DNA of 64,000 bases from an uncultured Bacteroidales bacterium (GTDB taxonomy: Bacteria > Bacteroidota > Bacteroidia > Bacteroidales > UBA932): positions 1 through 64,000 of the forward strand of contig CAKUXR010000017.1 in assembly GCA_934700615.1 (NCBI GenBank), in the 5' to 3' direction. Of this stretch, positions 26,005 through 35,922 are shown one piece after another (within the stretch, counting starts at the first letter, position 1; each line of letters starts with the position of its first letter). The translations under genes and the position numbers were made by a program. The notes under the pieces were generated by a model. It worked only from the letters and a program-made list of their open reading frames with translations. It had not been told where the DNA came from and searched no databases.

Positions 26005-27564
26005 ATGACAATTATCACCCTTTTGATTTCTTTGTTGACCGTCAGTTCGGCGGTCAAGCCTCTTACACCGGATAACCAGACCTTGCTGAATGAACTTGTC
26101 AACAAGTTCGACAGTCTGGAGGTCTATGAGAACCGCAAAATAGCGGAAATCGGAAGGAAGAAGGATGCGTGCGAAAAGCTTGAGGGACGCGAACAGATGG
26201 AAGCGTGGCTGGATGTGGCATATGATTACAGCTACTTCGATTCCGACTCCACTATCGCGACCCTTGAGCATGTCGAGAAATTGGCATCGGACGCATCCGA
26301 CAATTATATGGCTGTCAAGACGGCTGTCCGTATCTCTCGAATTTTGACAACTCTCGGATACTATAAGGAGAGCAGTGACATAATCGAATCCATAGACAGA
26401 AAATCCATCCCCAAGACACTCCTTTTCGAGTATTTCGAGGCCAAGGAGTTTCTCTGTTATGAGCTTTTCCACGTTGACGGTTCACGCCTCGAATTTCAGG
26501 ACATGTATGAGGGGCAGTACCGATCATATATGGATTCGGTCATTTTCTACGCACCGGAGAATTCTGAATACGGGCTGCGCTCACGGGAAAAGAAAGATCT
26601 GATGCTCAATGACTATGAACATGCAATGCTGTGCAACCGCAAACGAATGGAACTTGCACCGAAAGGATCCATAGCCGAGTCGTTCGTCTTCTACGAAAGG
26701 AATATTATATATGAGAAAATGGGCGGGCATGATGCAGAACGGCTGTATTGTCTTTTGAGTGCGGCTATCATTGACCTGGAAAACTCCAATCAGGATGTCG
26801 CAGCATTCACCAGGATTGCATATATGCTGCGAAACTCCGTGGATGCGAGGATTCTTGACAAGTTTTCCGACTATTCCTACACTTCGATGCTCAAGTTCCG
26901 CTCCAGGACACGAAGGATTTTGGGAATGGACGTTATTGTAGAGACGGACAGGCTGCTGCGCCAGCAGATTTTGAAGCAAAAAAGACAACTTACACTGAGT
27001 CTGCTGCTCCTTTCTGCCCTTGCAATGATTCTTGCCGCAGTCTTGTGCTATACGGTTGTACTCATAAGGAAAGGCAGAATTCTTACTCTCCGACTGGAGC
27101 GTTCCAACCGGATTTCCAACGGGTACATAGCCAGTTTCTTCCAGCTCTATTCCTCCTACATCAACCGTCTCCTCGCTTTCCGCGGTCGCATAAACACCAG
27201 CCTCAGGCGCGGCGACACCGACTATGTAATCGAGCTTACTAATCCGTCCCGCGACATAACAAATGAAGAGCTCAGACATATGTACGACAGTTTCGATTCA
27301 GCATTTCTCGACATATTTCCGACTTTCGTGGAAGACTTCAACTCCCTTTTGAAACCGGAGTGCCACATAGTGCTCAAGGATAGCGAGAAACTTAACACGG
27401 AGCTAAGGATATTTGCAATGATAAAGCTCGGGGTCACCGAAAGCGCAAGGATTTCTGAACTTTTGCACTACTCCATAAAGACTGTCTATAACAAACGGTC
27501 CGGCATAAATCCGAAGCTCGCCATACCGAAAGAAAAGTTCGAAAAAATGCTCAAAGAATTGTAA
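26005..27564 (+). CDS. Membrane-bound one-component regulator (DUF6377-like)
   Basis: 519 residues. An N-terminal signal or anchor (MTIITLLISLLTVSSAV) precedes a periplasmic helical, TPR-like sensor region (about 20-325), one transmembrane helix (LTLSLLLLSALAMILAAVLC, about 330-352), a short coiled region and a C-terminal HTH-like segment (MIKLGVTESARISELLHYSI, about 470-490). This layout occurs next to SusC/SusD loci and is thought to sense glycans and activate the adjoining genes. It lies just upstream of the first glycan locus and 47 nt after glpF. Ligand unknown; the target is inferred from position. Confidence 0.7.
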   Translation: MTIITLLISLLTVSSAVKPLTPDNQTLLNELVNKFDSLEVYENRKIAEIGRKKDACEKLEGREQMEAWLDVAYDYSYFDSDSTIATLEHVEKLASDASDNYMAVKTAVRISRILTTLGYYKESSDIIESIDRKSIPKTLLFEYFEAKEFLCYELFHVDGSRLEFQDMYEGQYRSYMDSVIFYAPENSEYGLRSREKKDLMLNDYEHAMLCNRKRMELAPKGSIAESFVFYERNIIYEKMGGHDAERLYCLLSAAIIDLENSNQDVAAFTRIAYMLRNSVDARILDKFSDYSYTSMLKFRSRTRRILGMDVIVETDRLLRQQILKQKRQLTLSLLLLSALAMILAAVLCYTVVLIRKGRILTLRLERSNRISNGYIASFFQLYSSYINRLLAFRGRINTSLRRGDTDYVIELTNPSRDITNEELRHMYDSFDSAFLDIFPTFVEDFNSLLKPECHIVLKDSEKLNTELRIFAMIKLGVTESARISELLHYSIKTVYNKRSGINPKLAIPKEKFEKMLKEL

Positions 27565-27592
27565 AAATCTCTAAAAAATGACAAAAATACAT

Positions 27593-27623
27593 TTCCCTGG
27601 TTCGATTTGTTCGAATCAGGGAA
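27593..27623 (+). repeat. Inverted repeat between the regulator gene and the glycan locus
   Basis: TTCCCTGGTTCGA (27593-27605) faces TCGAATCAGGGAA (27611-27623), a 13-nt arm with one G:T pair. It could be a terminator for the regulator gene (followed by TATTTTG) or an operator. The arm start, CATTTCCCT, is repeated once downstream at about 27648-27656. Confidence 0.5.
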
Positions 27624-27697
27624 TATTTTGATATTCAATGAAATAACATTTCCCTAGACCTGTTTGGATTTCCTTTGCAAGAATTGCGGCGGAAAAG

Positions 27698-27731
27698 TTG
27701 GAATAATGTATCGATTTAGTTTATACTTTTG
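27698..27731 (+). promoter_or_regulatory. Promoter for the glycan locus
   Basis: TACTTTTG (27724-27731) fits TAnnTTTG, and a TTG (27698-27700) lies 23 nt upstream. The leader to the glycerophosphodiesterase-like gene would be about 60 nt. It is probably the main promoter of the following operon. Confidence 0.55.
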
Positions 27732-27797
27732 CGGCGTGCACAAATCATGGGACAAGCCGGATACTCCGGAATTTCCAACCAGAAAAACTAATAAACA

Positions 27798-28925
27798 ATG
27801 TCATTCACGAAAGTAATGCAAACAGCAGTTGCGGCGCTCGTCGCCTTTCTCATTGCGGGATGTTCACCAAGTAATGAAATCCCTGTCAATCCTTCCGTGT
27901 CAGCTCCGACACGTGTAATGCTTAAGGAAAACGTAAATGTATACCTTAAAGGTGTCGGCTCAGGCACGACTTTCACCGTCGATTTCGGTGACGGCACCAC
28001 AGTGGAGGCAGTCACTCCTTCCGCAGCAGTTCACGCCTATTCAGAAAGTGCAGACTGGAAGATAAATGTATCCTCCGAGGCTTTGGACGAAGACTTCAGC
28101 AAAACAATCCGTTGTTATCCGCTGGAAGCATTGTCTTCCGCACAACGGAACTTCAGGGACCCTTCCTACAAGAAGATCTGGGTAATGACCCATAGGGCCC
28201 ATACCACTGACAAGTCAATTCCTGAAAATTCAATTTCTGCGGTAAAAGCAGCCATTGCATCAGGTGCCGAAGCTCTCGAATGCGACACACATCGCACAAA
28301 GGATGGTAAGATTGTGATTTGCCACGACCTTTCAATCAACAGGACAACCAATGGTACCGGAGACATACCATCCCTGACGCTTGCAGAAATCAAATCGCAC
28401 AAGCTGCTTGATCGTAACGGCAATGTCACAAACGAGACCATGCCTACCCTCGAAGAGTTCCTCAAGGCCTGTCGCGGAAAAATCTATGTAGACCTCGACT
28501 ATTCCCCAAGAACGGCATCAACTGCAGAGGTGATGGCTGTCGTGGAAAAACTCGGTATGATGGAACAGGTTTGGTTCTACTGCAATTCAGTGGAAAAATG
28601 CAAAGAGGTTCTCGCAATTTCTCCTCGTGCACACGCCTACACATGGGCAACGGCCTACGATCCGCTCAAAGGACTTGAAGGACCATATTTCGTTCAGTAC
28701 TGCTATTCCCCGACTTCCGGCAGCACATCCATCGGCACCGCCGTCCGTGACGGCATGCTCTGCTCCGTATGTATGCTCAGCGTCCTTAACAACAAGATTC
28801 CTGAGTATGATGTGGACGGAGCCCAGCTTGACGAGCTCATTTCTGTATTCCCGGACGTGAAGATGATAATGACTGATGCTCCTGAAAAGCTCATCAATGC
28901 TCTGTCCGAACGTGGTCGAAGGTAA
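27798..28925 (+). CDS. Lipoprotein glycerophosphodiester phosphodiesterase with PKD-like N-terminal domain
   Basis: 375 residues. The lipoprotein signal ends FLIAGC. Residues about 35-105 form a PKD-like sandwich (FTVDFGDGTT). The GDPD barrel follows: THRAH (canonical HRG), IPENSISAVKAAIASGAEALECD, GKIVICHDLSINRTTNGTG and the C-terminal MIMTDAPEKLI, so the catalytic His, Glu/Asp metal ligands and second His are present. Such enzymes cleave glycerophosphodiesters to glycerol 3-phosphate plus alcohol. It is first in the operon ahead of susC. Arg-Ala in place of Arg-Gly in motif I could alter substrate preference. Confidence 0.85.
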   Translation: MSFTKVMQTAVAALVAFLIAGCSPSNEIPVNPSVSAPTRVMLKENVNVYLKGVGSGTTFTVDFGDGTTVEAVTPSAAVHAYSESADWKINVSSEALDEDFSKTIRCYPLEALSSAQRNFRDPSYKKIWVMTHRAHTTDKSIPENSISAVKAAIASGAEALECDTHRTKDGKIVICHDLSINRTTNGTGDIPSLTLAEIKSHKLLDRNGNVTNETMPTLEEFLKACRGKIYVDLDYSPRTASTAEVMAVVEKLGMMEQVWFYCNSVEKCKEVLAISPRAHAYTWATAYDPLKGLEGPYFVQYCYSPTSGSTSIGTAVRDGMLCSVCMLSVLNNKIPEYDVDGAQLDELISVFPDVKMIMTDAPEKLINALSERGRR

Positions 28926-28960
28926 GCAAACCTTAACTAATAACTAATAATATCAATAAA

Positions 28961-31930
28961 ATGGATAAGAAAAAACTTTTGCCGGTTATCATTATCCTTA
29001 CCACATTTTTCTCTGCGATTTCAGCCTTTGCTCAGGTCGCTTCAGTGAAAGGAGTGGTTGTGGACTCCAATGGAGAACCGGTAATTCAGGCCGGTGTCGT
29101 CATTGACGGAACTCAGACAGGAGTCGTCACTGACATTGACGGAACATTTGAAATCAATGCTCCCAAGGGAGCTACTCTGAACATTTCTTCGATAGGATTC
29201 AAATCGAAGAAAGTTTATGTCAGCGGCGGTGATTTGAGGGTTGTCCTCGAAACGGAATCAACCGCACTTGATGAGGTTGTGGTCGTCGGTTACGGCTCCA
29301 TGAAAAGAAAGGAAATGACCTCCGCAATCTCCCATATCGGCGCAAAGGACTTCAGTTCAGTCAGCAGCCTTGACGCATCAATGCTCATCCAAGGAAAAGT
29401 TTCCGGAGTGAGCGTCTCCAACACTGCGGTTGCAGATCCGAACAACATCGGAAGCATCCAGATCCGTGGTGTGTCGTCACGAAGCGCGGGCAATGGCCCT
29501 TTCGTAGTCGTTGACGGTGTTCCTGGAGGAGACCTGACCAACATCAACCCTGCGGATATCGAGTCTATCGACGTGCTCAAGGATGGTGCTGCATCCGCAA
29601 TCTACGGAACGCGCGGAAGTAATGGTGTCATCCTCGTCAATCTCAAAAAGGGAAGCAAGGACGGAAACATCCACACGACCTATAGCGGAACCGTGACTCT
29701 GAACGCACCGAAGAATGAACTTGACATGATGACTGCCGAGCAGTACAGGGCATACAGGACTGTCAATAATCCTCTCGATGACCTCGGCGCAAGTTCCGAC
29801 TGGTTCAAAGCCACTACAAGAATGGGATTCAACCACTTGCATACTCTTACGGTTTCCGGCGGCAACGCAAAGACCAACTACCGTGTTACAGCCGACTACC
29901 GGTATGCACGAGGCATTGACCTGAGTTCCGACAGACGCGAGTACGGAGCAAGAGCCGGTGTGAACCACACGACAAAAAGCGGTCTCTTCACTTTTACGGC
30001 CAATCTGACTCCGAGAATCATCAAGCGCAACAAGATGACAGGTTCATATTCAAATGTCCTTGTCATAAACCCGACGGCCCCTATATACGACGAAACGACA
30101 TCCAACGGATACTACCATTTCCCGGCAGGCTCAAACTATTCCAACGTGGTCGAATCTATGACCCAGGTCAAGAACGACACGGAGATTAAGCTTCTTGAGT
30201 GGAATGCCGGTGTACAACTGAATCTCCTTCCGCTCTTTACTCCGAAACATCCGGATTTCAGCCTCACGTCAAAGGCTACCGTTTCCGGATATGAGGTGGA
30301 CAAATTCAACGGGTATTTCGCGCCTTCTACAATTTCATGGCATCAGAATGACAAGATCAAGGGTGATGCCTCAAGGTCGTTTGACAAAAGTTCCCAGACC
30401 AATTTCGATTGGGTGACAAATTTCAGCGCACAGTTCGGAGACCACCGCCTCAGAGCAATGGCCGGATACAGCTACTTCTATGTCGTCAATTCCGGAATGT
30501 CCGCAAGCAACCAGGATTTCACTTCAGACGGACTTGGCTACAACAACCTCGGAGCGGGCGAATGGGCATCCAAGGAAGGACAGATTTGCCTCGGCTCATA
30601 CAAGAACGACAGCAAACTCATATCATTCTACGGACGATTGAATTATGACTGGAAAGAGCGCTATCTCCTGTCCGTCTCACTTCGTCACGAGGGTTCTTCA
30701 AAGTTCGGACAGAATCACAAATGGGGTAATTTCCCTGCCGTTTCAGTGGGATGGAGAATTTCTGACGAACCGTTTATGTCATGGGCTTCATCTTGGCTCA
30801 ACGACTTTAAGTTCAGATATGACTACGGTGTCACAGGAAACCAGGATTTCGGCAGCTACAATTCACTCGCTACCTACCGCGCATTCGGATATTACCAATA
30901 CAACGGATCAAGTTTCCACGTATGGGGACCGTCCAAGAACGTGAACACGGAACTTCGCTGGGAAAAGGGACACAACCAGAATATCGGTGTTGATTTCTCC
31001 CTCTTCAAGTACAGGCTCAGCGGTTCATTGAACTACTTCATCCGCAGGCAGTCAGACCTGTTGGGCGATTACAATGTTTCAGTTCCACCACACCTTTTCA
31101 CGACTATATTCACCAATGTCGGAACCCTCCGCAACAGCGGATTCGAGTTCGACATCAACATTGATGCTATAAGAAAGGAAAAATTCAGCTGGAGCATTTC
31201 TCTCGTCGGAGCCACCAACGACAACCGCTTCGTAAGTTTCTCCAATGACATATATCAGGGACAGAAATACTATAATGTCTGCACGATGTCCAATCCTAAC
31301 AACCCTGGATATCTCCAGAGAATCGAGGAGGGACAGCGCATCGGAAACTACTACACTTGGAGATATGCCGGAGTGGACAAGACAGGAAACTGGCTCATTT
31401 ACGACCACAACGACAATATAATTCCTATTGCGGAAGGATCTGAGGAAGACAAGTGCGTGACAGGAAACGGCCTGCCGAAGTTCACAGGCAGTATGACCCA
31501 CAATTTCACATGGCGCAACTTTGACCTTGCAGTCGCATTCACCGGAGCGGCAGGATTCGACATTTTCAATGTCCATGACTTCTATTTCGGACTCCAGGGA
31601 ATGACAGGAAATGTCCTCACAAAGGCATATTCGAAGAATGCCCACATCAAGACCGGTCTGAATGTCATCACCGACTATTTCATCGAGAAAGGCGACTATC
31701 TCAAGCTCGACTATGTCACATTGGGATACACTCTCAACTTGAACCGCAAATTCATTGACCGTTTCAGAGTTTTCGGTACTGCAAGAAATCTCTATACCTT
31801 AACCCGCTTCGAGGGCATTGACCCTTCAACTTACGAGGTTAACGGCCTCACCCCGGGAACTTTCGGAGGTTCGTACAACTACTATCCTTCGGCATTCCAG
31901 TTTATATTCGGAGTCCAGATAGGCTTCTAA
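28961..31930 (+). CDS. SusC-like TonB-dependent outer-membrane transporter (locus 1)
   Basis: 989 residues. A signal peptide is followed by a CarboxypepD_reg-like domain (about 27-105, VKGVVVDSNGEPVIQAGVVI), a TonB-box/plug start DEVVVVGYGSMKRKEMTSAI, the plug with DIESIDVLKDGAASAIYGTRGSNGVI, and a 22-strand barrel ending in GVQIGF. There is no STN signalling domain, unlike the other two SusC proteins here, so regulation by the upstream one-component regulator is more likely than by FecR/sigma. It imports oligosaccharides captured by SusD. Only 4 nt separate it from susD. Confidence 0.95.
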   Translation: MDKKKLLPVIIILTTFFSAISAFAQVASVKGVVVDSNGEPVIQAGVVIDGTQTGVVTDIDGTFEINAPKGATLNISSIGFKSKKVYVSGGDLRVVLETESTALDEVVVVGYGSMKRKEMTSAISHIGAKDFSSVSSLDASMLIQGKVSGVSVSNTAVADPNNIGSIQIRGVSSRSAGNGPFVVVDGVPGGDLTNINPADIESIDVLKDGAASAIYGTRGSNGVILVNLKKGSKDGNIHTTYSGTVTLNAPKNELDMMTAEQYRAYRTVNNPLDDLGASSDWFKATTRMGFNHLHTLTVSGGNAKTNYRVTADYRYARGIDLSSDRREYGARAGVNHTTKSGLFTFTANLTPRIIKRNKMTGSYSNVLVINPTAPIYDETTSNGYYHFPAGSNYSNVVESMTQVKNDTEIKLLEWNAGVQLNLLPLFTPKHPDFSLTSKATVSGYEVDKFNGYFAPSTISWHQNDKIKGDASRSFDKSSQTNFDWVTNFSAQFGDHRLRAMAGYSYFYVVNSGMSASNQDFTSDGLGYNNLGAGEWASKEGQICLGSYKNDSKLISFYGRLNYDWKERYLLSVSLRHEGSSKFGQNHKWGNFPAVSVGWRISDEPFMSWASSWLNDFKFRYDYGVTGNQDFGSYNSLATYRAFGYYQYNGSSFHVWGPSKNVNTELRWEKGHNQNIGVDFSLFKYRLSGSLNYFIRRQSDLLGDYNVSVPPHLFTTIFTNVGTLRNSGFEFDINIDAIRKEKFSWSISLVGATNDNRFVSFSNDIYQGQKYYNVCTMSNPNNPGYLQRIEEGQRIGNYYTWRYAGVDKTGNWLIYDHNDNIIPIAEGSEEDKCVTGNGLPKFTGSMTHNFTWRNFDLAVAFTGAAGFDIFNVHDFYFGLQGMTGNVLTKAYSKNAHIKTGLNVITDYFIEKGDYLKLDYVTLGYTLNLNRKFIDRFRVFGTARNLYTLTRFEGIDPSTYEVNGLTPGTFGGSYNYYPSAFQFIFGVQIGF

Positions 31931-31934
31931 AATT

Positions 31935-33707
31935 ATGAGAAAAATGAAAAATATCATAAGGTTTTCGGCTATTGCAGCCGTAATTATCGGAGCATCAGCC
32001 TGCACGGACCTCAACGAGACGGTCTATGATCAGGTGATGACCAACAACTATTATAACACGAAGGCCGATATCATACAAGCTGTATTCCGCCCATTTGAGC
32101 ACGTCTATTGCAGCGAGTATGACTTCTATGAGCACGAGGAACTGACAGGTGACCATTTCATTACCCCGACAAGAGGCACATGGTGGTATGACGGCGGAAA
32201 GTGGGAGATCCTCCACAGACACAACTGGAGCAGCATTGAAGACAGTTGGAGCTGGACCGGGGAATGGAACGCATGCTACACCGGTATCGGACAATGCAAC
32301 CTCGTACTTGACGACCTCTCAAGGCTCAATCCGTCAAAGTTCTCTCTTACGGAAGCCGAATTCGACGCTTTCAAAGGACAGCTCCGCACGATGAGGGCCT
32401 ATCTCTACCTGAGGCTTCTCAACTGCTACAGGAACTGCATTCTCACCACGACATCCGATGCATCCGTAAACAATCTTCCTGAAAACAGGGTACAGGTGTC
32501 ACCGGAAAAGTTGTTCGAATTCATTGAATCAGAGCTCAAAACTGGCGTAAACGACCTTCCTGCAAAGGTCGGGACATCCGGCCCGGGATCATTTCAGGGA
32601 TCCTTCACCAAAGGTGCTGCAGCAGCACTCCTCGTGAGACTCTACCTCAATGCTGAAAAATGGATTGGTGTACCACACTACGATGATGTAATCAGCTGGT
32701 GCCGCAGAATCCGTGGAGGTGAATTCGGGGAATACACTCTTGCCGAAAACTGGTGGGAGCCGTTTGACTGGAACAATGAAACCTGCAACGAAGTCATCTT
32801 CGGATTCCCTGGTTCCTACACTACCAAAAGCTGGCATATGCAGAACGACCGCCGAACATTCTACGGACGTTCTCTTCCTTACGGCTGCGCCAACTATCTG
32901 GGCGTCGAAGGCAATGGCGAGAGAAACCCGAAATACGCTCTGTCGCCTAGCTATGACAACCAGAATCCACGTCAGCTCTTCGACTACAAACTCGGAATGC
33001 CGTCACAGAAGTTCCAGAAATATGCCGGTGACAAACGTTGGGCACAATACAAGAACACTAGTGTGAACACCCGCGAAGGAATGTTCTTCCTTGAGGGAAA
33101 AATTCCAAATTCGAAGACAGCTTCAGGCTATGCTATGAATCCGGACAACCAGTATGTAATCTATCTCCGCGACCAGGTCGGCCAGTTCTTGAACAAAGGA
33201 GAAGAAGGCATCATTGTAGGTCCAGGCAAGGAATCCAAACTCGGTAACGGAGACTTCAACTCTTGTCTTTTCTGCGTAAAATATCCGTTCTACTCATTCA
33301 CCGGAGGATACTACATAGAGTCTGACCTCACCCTCATCCGCTACGCTGAAATTTATTACTCAGAGGCTGAGGCTCTCCTCCGCACAGGTAATGCAGACGA
33401 GGCAGGAAAACTTCTCAACCAGGTCAGAAAGAGGAACTATGCCGATTTCAATTCGTCAATTGCGTATCAGCCGGAGGGCAGCGTAAAACTCGATCTTGAT
33501 GAGATGCTCGACGAATGGGGCCGTGAATTCATTCAGGAAGGACGCCGCAGGACAGATTTGATCCGTTTCGGAAGATTCCAGGAGGCTTGGTGGGACAAAC
33601 CGAAGGATTCCGACACACACTATGAAATTTTCCCTATTTCCCGTCAGGCTCTGGAACAGAACAAACATCTCAAACAGAACCCGGGATATGAAGACATTAA
33701 CAGATAA
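31935..33707 (+). CDS. SusD/RagB-like surface glycan-binding lipoprotein (locus 1)
   Basis: 590 residues. The lipoprotein signal ends AAVIIGASAC. SusD features include the N-terminal TDLNETVYDQVMTNNYYNTK, the TPR region (RAYLYLRLLNCY), and the C-terminal LIRYAEIYYSEAEALLRTG, GREFIQEGRRRTDLIRFG and QNPGY ending. It caps SusC and delivers glycan to it. MKNIIRF (31944) is an alternative start. Confidence 0.94.
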   Translation: MRKMKNIIRFSAIAAVIIGASACTDLNETVYDQVMTNNYYNTKADIIQAVFRPFEHVYCSEYDFYEHEELTGDHFITPTRGTWWYDGGKWEILHRHNWSSIEDSWSWTGEWNACYTGIGQCNLVLDDLSRLNPSKFSLTEAEFDAFKGQLRTMRAYLYLRLLNCYRNCILTTTSDASVNNLPENRVQVSPEKLFEFIESELKTGVNDLPAKVGTSGPGSFQGSFTKGAAAALLVRLYLNAEKWIGVPHYDDVISWCRRIRGGEFGEYTLAENWWEPFDWNNETCNEVIFGFPGSYTTKSWHMQNDRRTFYGRSLPYGCANYLGVEGNGERNPKYALSPSYDNQNPRQLFDYKLGMPSQKFQKYAGDKRWAQYKNTSVNTREGMFFLEGKIPNSKTASGYAMNPDNQYVIYLRDQVGQFLNKGEEGIIVGPGKESKLGNGDFNSCLFCVKYPFYSFTGGYYIESDLTLIRYAEIYYSEAEALLRTGNADEAGKLLNQVRKRNYADFNSSIAYQPEGSVKLDLDEMLDEWGREFIQEGRRRTDLIRFGRFQEAWWDKPKDSDTHYEIFPISRQALEQNKHLKQNPGYEDINR

Positions 33708-33719
33708 GGAAGGATAACT

Positions 33720-35915
33720 ATGAATATCAGAAGATCATTTTTTATGACATTGGCCTCCCTCTCCCTCTTGGGAGCCGGCTCTTGTCAGAAGACATATCAG
33801 ATGGTTCCTCCCCCGTCAGCGTCCTCGGACGACGACAGCCTCGAAGACGAAGATTTCGGAGGAAAGAAGGAAACTGCCATATTCGTCACTCCGTTCGGTG
33901 AGGGAGAAATGGACGGTTCATCGTGGGAGAACGCCTTTGATGCAGACACATTCCTTGGTCTGCTTACAGACCAGACGGATTTGTCAAAGACTAAAATCTA
34001 TGTCTCTGAAGGCAACTATTATATGTCGAGCGGTTCCGTTTTCGGCCCGGAGATAAGGAAGAATATCGGCTCCGTGATGGGCGGATACAGTATTCTGAGC
34101 AAAGGTACGGATGTAAGCGTCAGAGACGTAGTGAATCACGCGACAGTTTTCAGCGGAGATGTAAACAAAAACAACAGGGCCGATGAGGGGGACTGCGGAC
34201 TTCTTTGCGTTTATGGAGGAAATTCATCATTTGACGGAATCACATTCCGCAATGGCTATATCAATGAAAAGACTGCTTCCGCACAGAAGAGCGGAGCCGG
34301 TGTCTTTGTCGATGGGGATGCCGGAACTTGGATTGAGTTTGTCAATTGCCGCTTTGAGGATTGTGTAAGTGCAGCCACCACTAATGGCTATGCTGGAGGT
34401 GCCGCAGTCTATGTCCGCTCAGGACAGGCAAGACTTAAAGCTTGCGAAGTGAGCGGATGCTCAGGGGTTTCGAGAGGTGGCGCACTCAGATGCAACAATG
34501 ACAAGGCCATCCTGTTCATCGACAGGTGCAGCATCCATGGCAACAGCGTAAGAAGCGATTGGGGCTCAGGTCTGCAGCTCTCATCAGGAACAATCTGCGT
34601 CAACAATTCGACTTTCTGCTCAAACGCCGTGGGCAACAACGGAGCGGGCGGAACCGTCAATGGCGGCGGTGCAATGCTGGTCATCAACTCTACAATTATT
34701 TCAGATGACACAACTGCCGGAATACGCTGCGAGTCAGACGCCAGAAATGGTTCCTTCTTTGCCAACAACATAAGCCTGAACACAAACGGCGCGCCTGGAT
34801 TCCTGCTCAACGGCAGCGGAAGGGTCGCAGTTTCAGGCGGACACAACATATTCAACAAAGTAGCCGGAGAACTCCAGTCATCCCCTTCGGATGTCACATA
34901 CGACACAGACTTGAAGAATTTCGGTTCTCTTGAGGATGGGGCATATGTTTGGGATAATTCCAAAGTTTCCCTCGGAACATACGCCACAGCATCAGAACTC
35001 GATGGTTATGCACGGGAATTCAACCCTGCATCATGTTCTGTTCCGGAAATCGGCAAGGTCTTCGCAGAATGGTGTGACGGTTTTGCTGTGGACGGCCGCG
35101 GCAAGTCAAGAAATCCAGAAAAGCTCCTCCCGGGCTCATACGACCCGTGCCTTGAAGGTGAAGCTTCCAAGGCTCTGCGCTTCAGCATATCATCCGATAC
35201 TTTTTCCGGAAACACCGCCAACCGTCCAGAATCGTTCGGCTTTATTCTCACAAACCCGAAAGGTGCTTATTCCTACAACAAGAAGATGGTTCTGCTCGGA
35301 GACGAATATGTTGCAGACGACGGAGAAACTATGCTTTGGGACGGTAAGGGCACGACAGTAACAATCACCGCGTATGCCCCTTATGCAGATGCGGTTGACG
35401 GCTTTGTTCCTGTGTCATGTCCAAGCAATCAGGCGACAGCAGCGGAACTCACCGCAGCAGACTTCGTGCTCTGGAAAGGCAGTGTAAATCCATCGGCTGA
35501 TCTTGCTGACGGCAAGATTCAGATTAAACTCGGTCATCTCAACACAAGGCTGATTATAAGACTCACCCTGGACGGTACGCCAATAGAGACGTCGGAAATC
35601 GCATCTCTTTCTGTAGGCGGACTGAGGACTGAGGGAAAATGTGACCTCAATGCGGCTTCTCCTGAAGTTGTCGCCGACGGTAATCCTGTCAATATGTTCC
35701 CGAATGTCAGGGATGATTCTTATGAACTCATCACTGTGCCGCAGACTGTCACGACTGGCTCTCTGACGGTCAAGGCGACTTTCAACAAACGCCAGTATGT
35801 CTGGGAATCATCGTCTGATGTGACACTCACCAAGGGAAAGACAGCCGAGCTCACAATAAACATTTCTACAACAAAATCGGCCTCTTCCGGCCAAATGTCA
35901 ATAACCACAAAATAA
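33720..35915 (+). CDS. Surface lipoprotein: right-handed beta-helix then fimbrillin-like domain
   Basis: 731 residues, 12 nt after susD. The lipoprotein signal ends LSLLGAGSC and a Ser/Asp/Glu-rich spacer follows. Residues about 55-470 look like a parallel beta-helix: WENAFDADTFL, then rung-like repeats FDGITFRNGYI, IEFVNCRFEDC, KACEVSGCSG, IDRCSIHGNSV, VNNSTFCSNAV, GIRCESDARNGS. Residues about 485-731 resemble a fimbrillin/Mfa1 domain (FSISSDTFSGNTANRPESFG, TVTITAYAPYADAV, LNTRLIIRLTL). Position 3 after SusC/SusD is the usual slot for surface glycan-binding proteins. No lyase catalytic residues could be assigned, so binding is more likely than catalysis. Confidence 0.7.
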   Translation: MNIRRSFFMTLASLSLLGAGSCQKTYQMVPPPSASSDDDSLEDEDFGGKKETAIFVTPFGEGEMDGSSWENAFDADTFLGLLTDQTDLSKTKIYVSEGNYYMSSGSVFGPEIRKNIGSVMGGYSILSKGTDVSVRDVVNHATVFSGDVNKNNRADEGDCGLLCVYGGNSSFDGITFRNGYINEKTASAQKSGAGVFVDGDAGTWIEFVNCRFEDCVSAATTNGYAGGAAVYVRSGQARLKACEVSGCSGVSRGGALRCNNDKAILFIDRCSIHGNSVRSDWGSGLQLSSGTICVNNSTFCSNAVGNNGAGGTVNGGGAMLVINSTIISDDTTAGIRCESDARNGSFFANNISLNTNGAPGFLLNGSGRVAVSGGHNIFNKVAGELQSSPSDVTYDTDLKNFGSLEDGAYVWDNSKVSLGTYATASELDGYAREFNPASCSVPEIGKVFAEWCDGFAVDGRGKSRNPEKLLPGSYDPCLEGEASKALRFSISSDTFSGNTANRPESFGFILTNPKGAYSYNKKMVLLGDEYVADDGETMLWDGKGTTVTITAYAPYADAVDGFVPVSCPSNQATAAELTAADFVLWKGSVNPSADLADGKIQIKLGHLNTRLIIRLTLDGTPIETSEIASLSVGGLRTEGKCDLNAASPEVVADGNPVNMFPNVRDDSYELITVPQTVTTGSLTVKATFNKRQYVWESSSDVTLTKGKTAELTINISTTKSASSGQMSITTK

Positions 35916-35922
35916 CAGGTAA

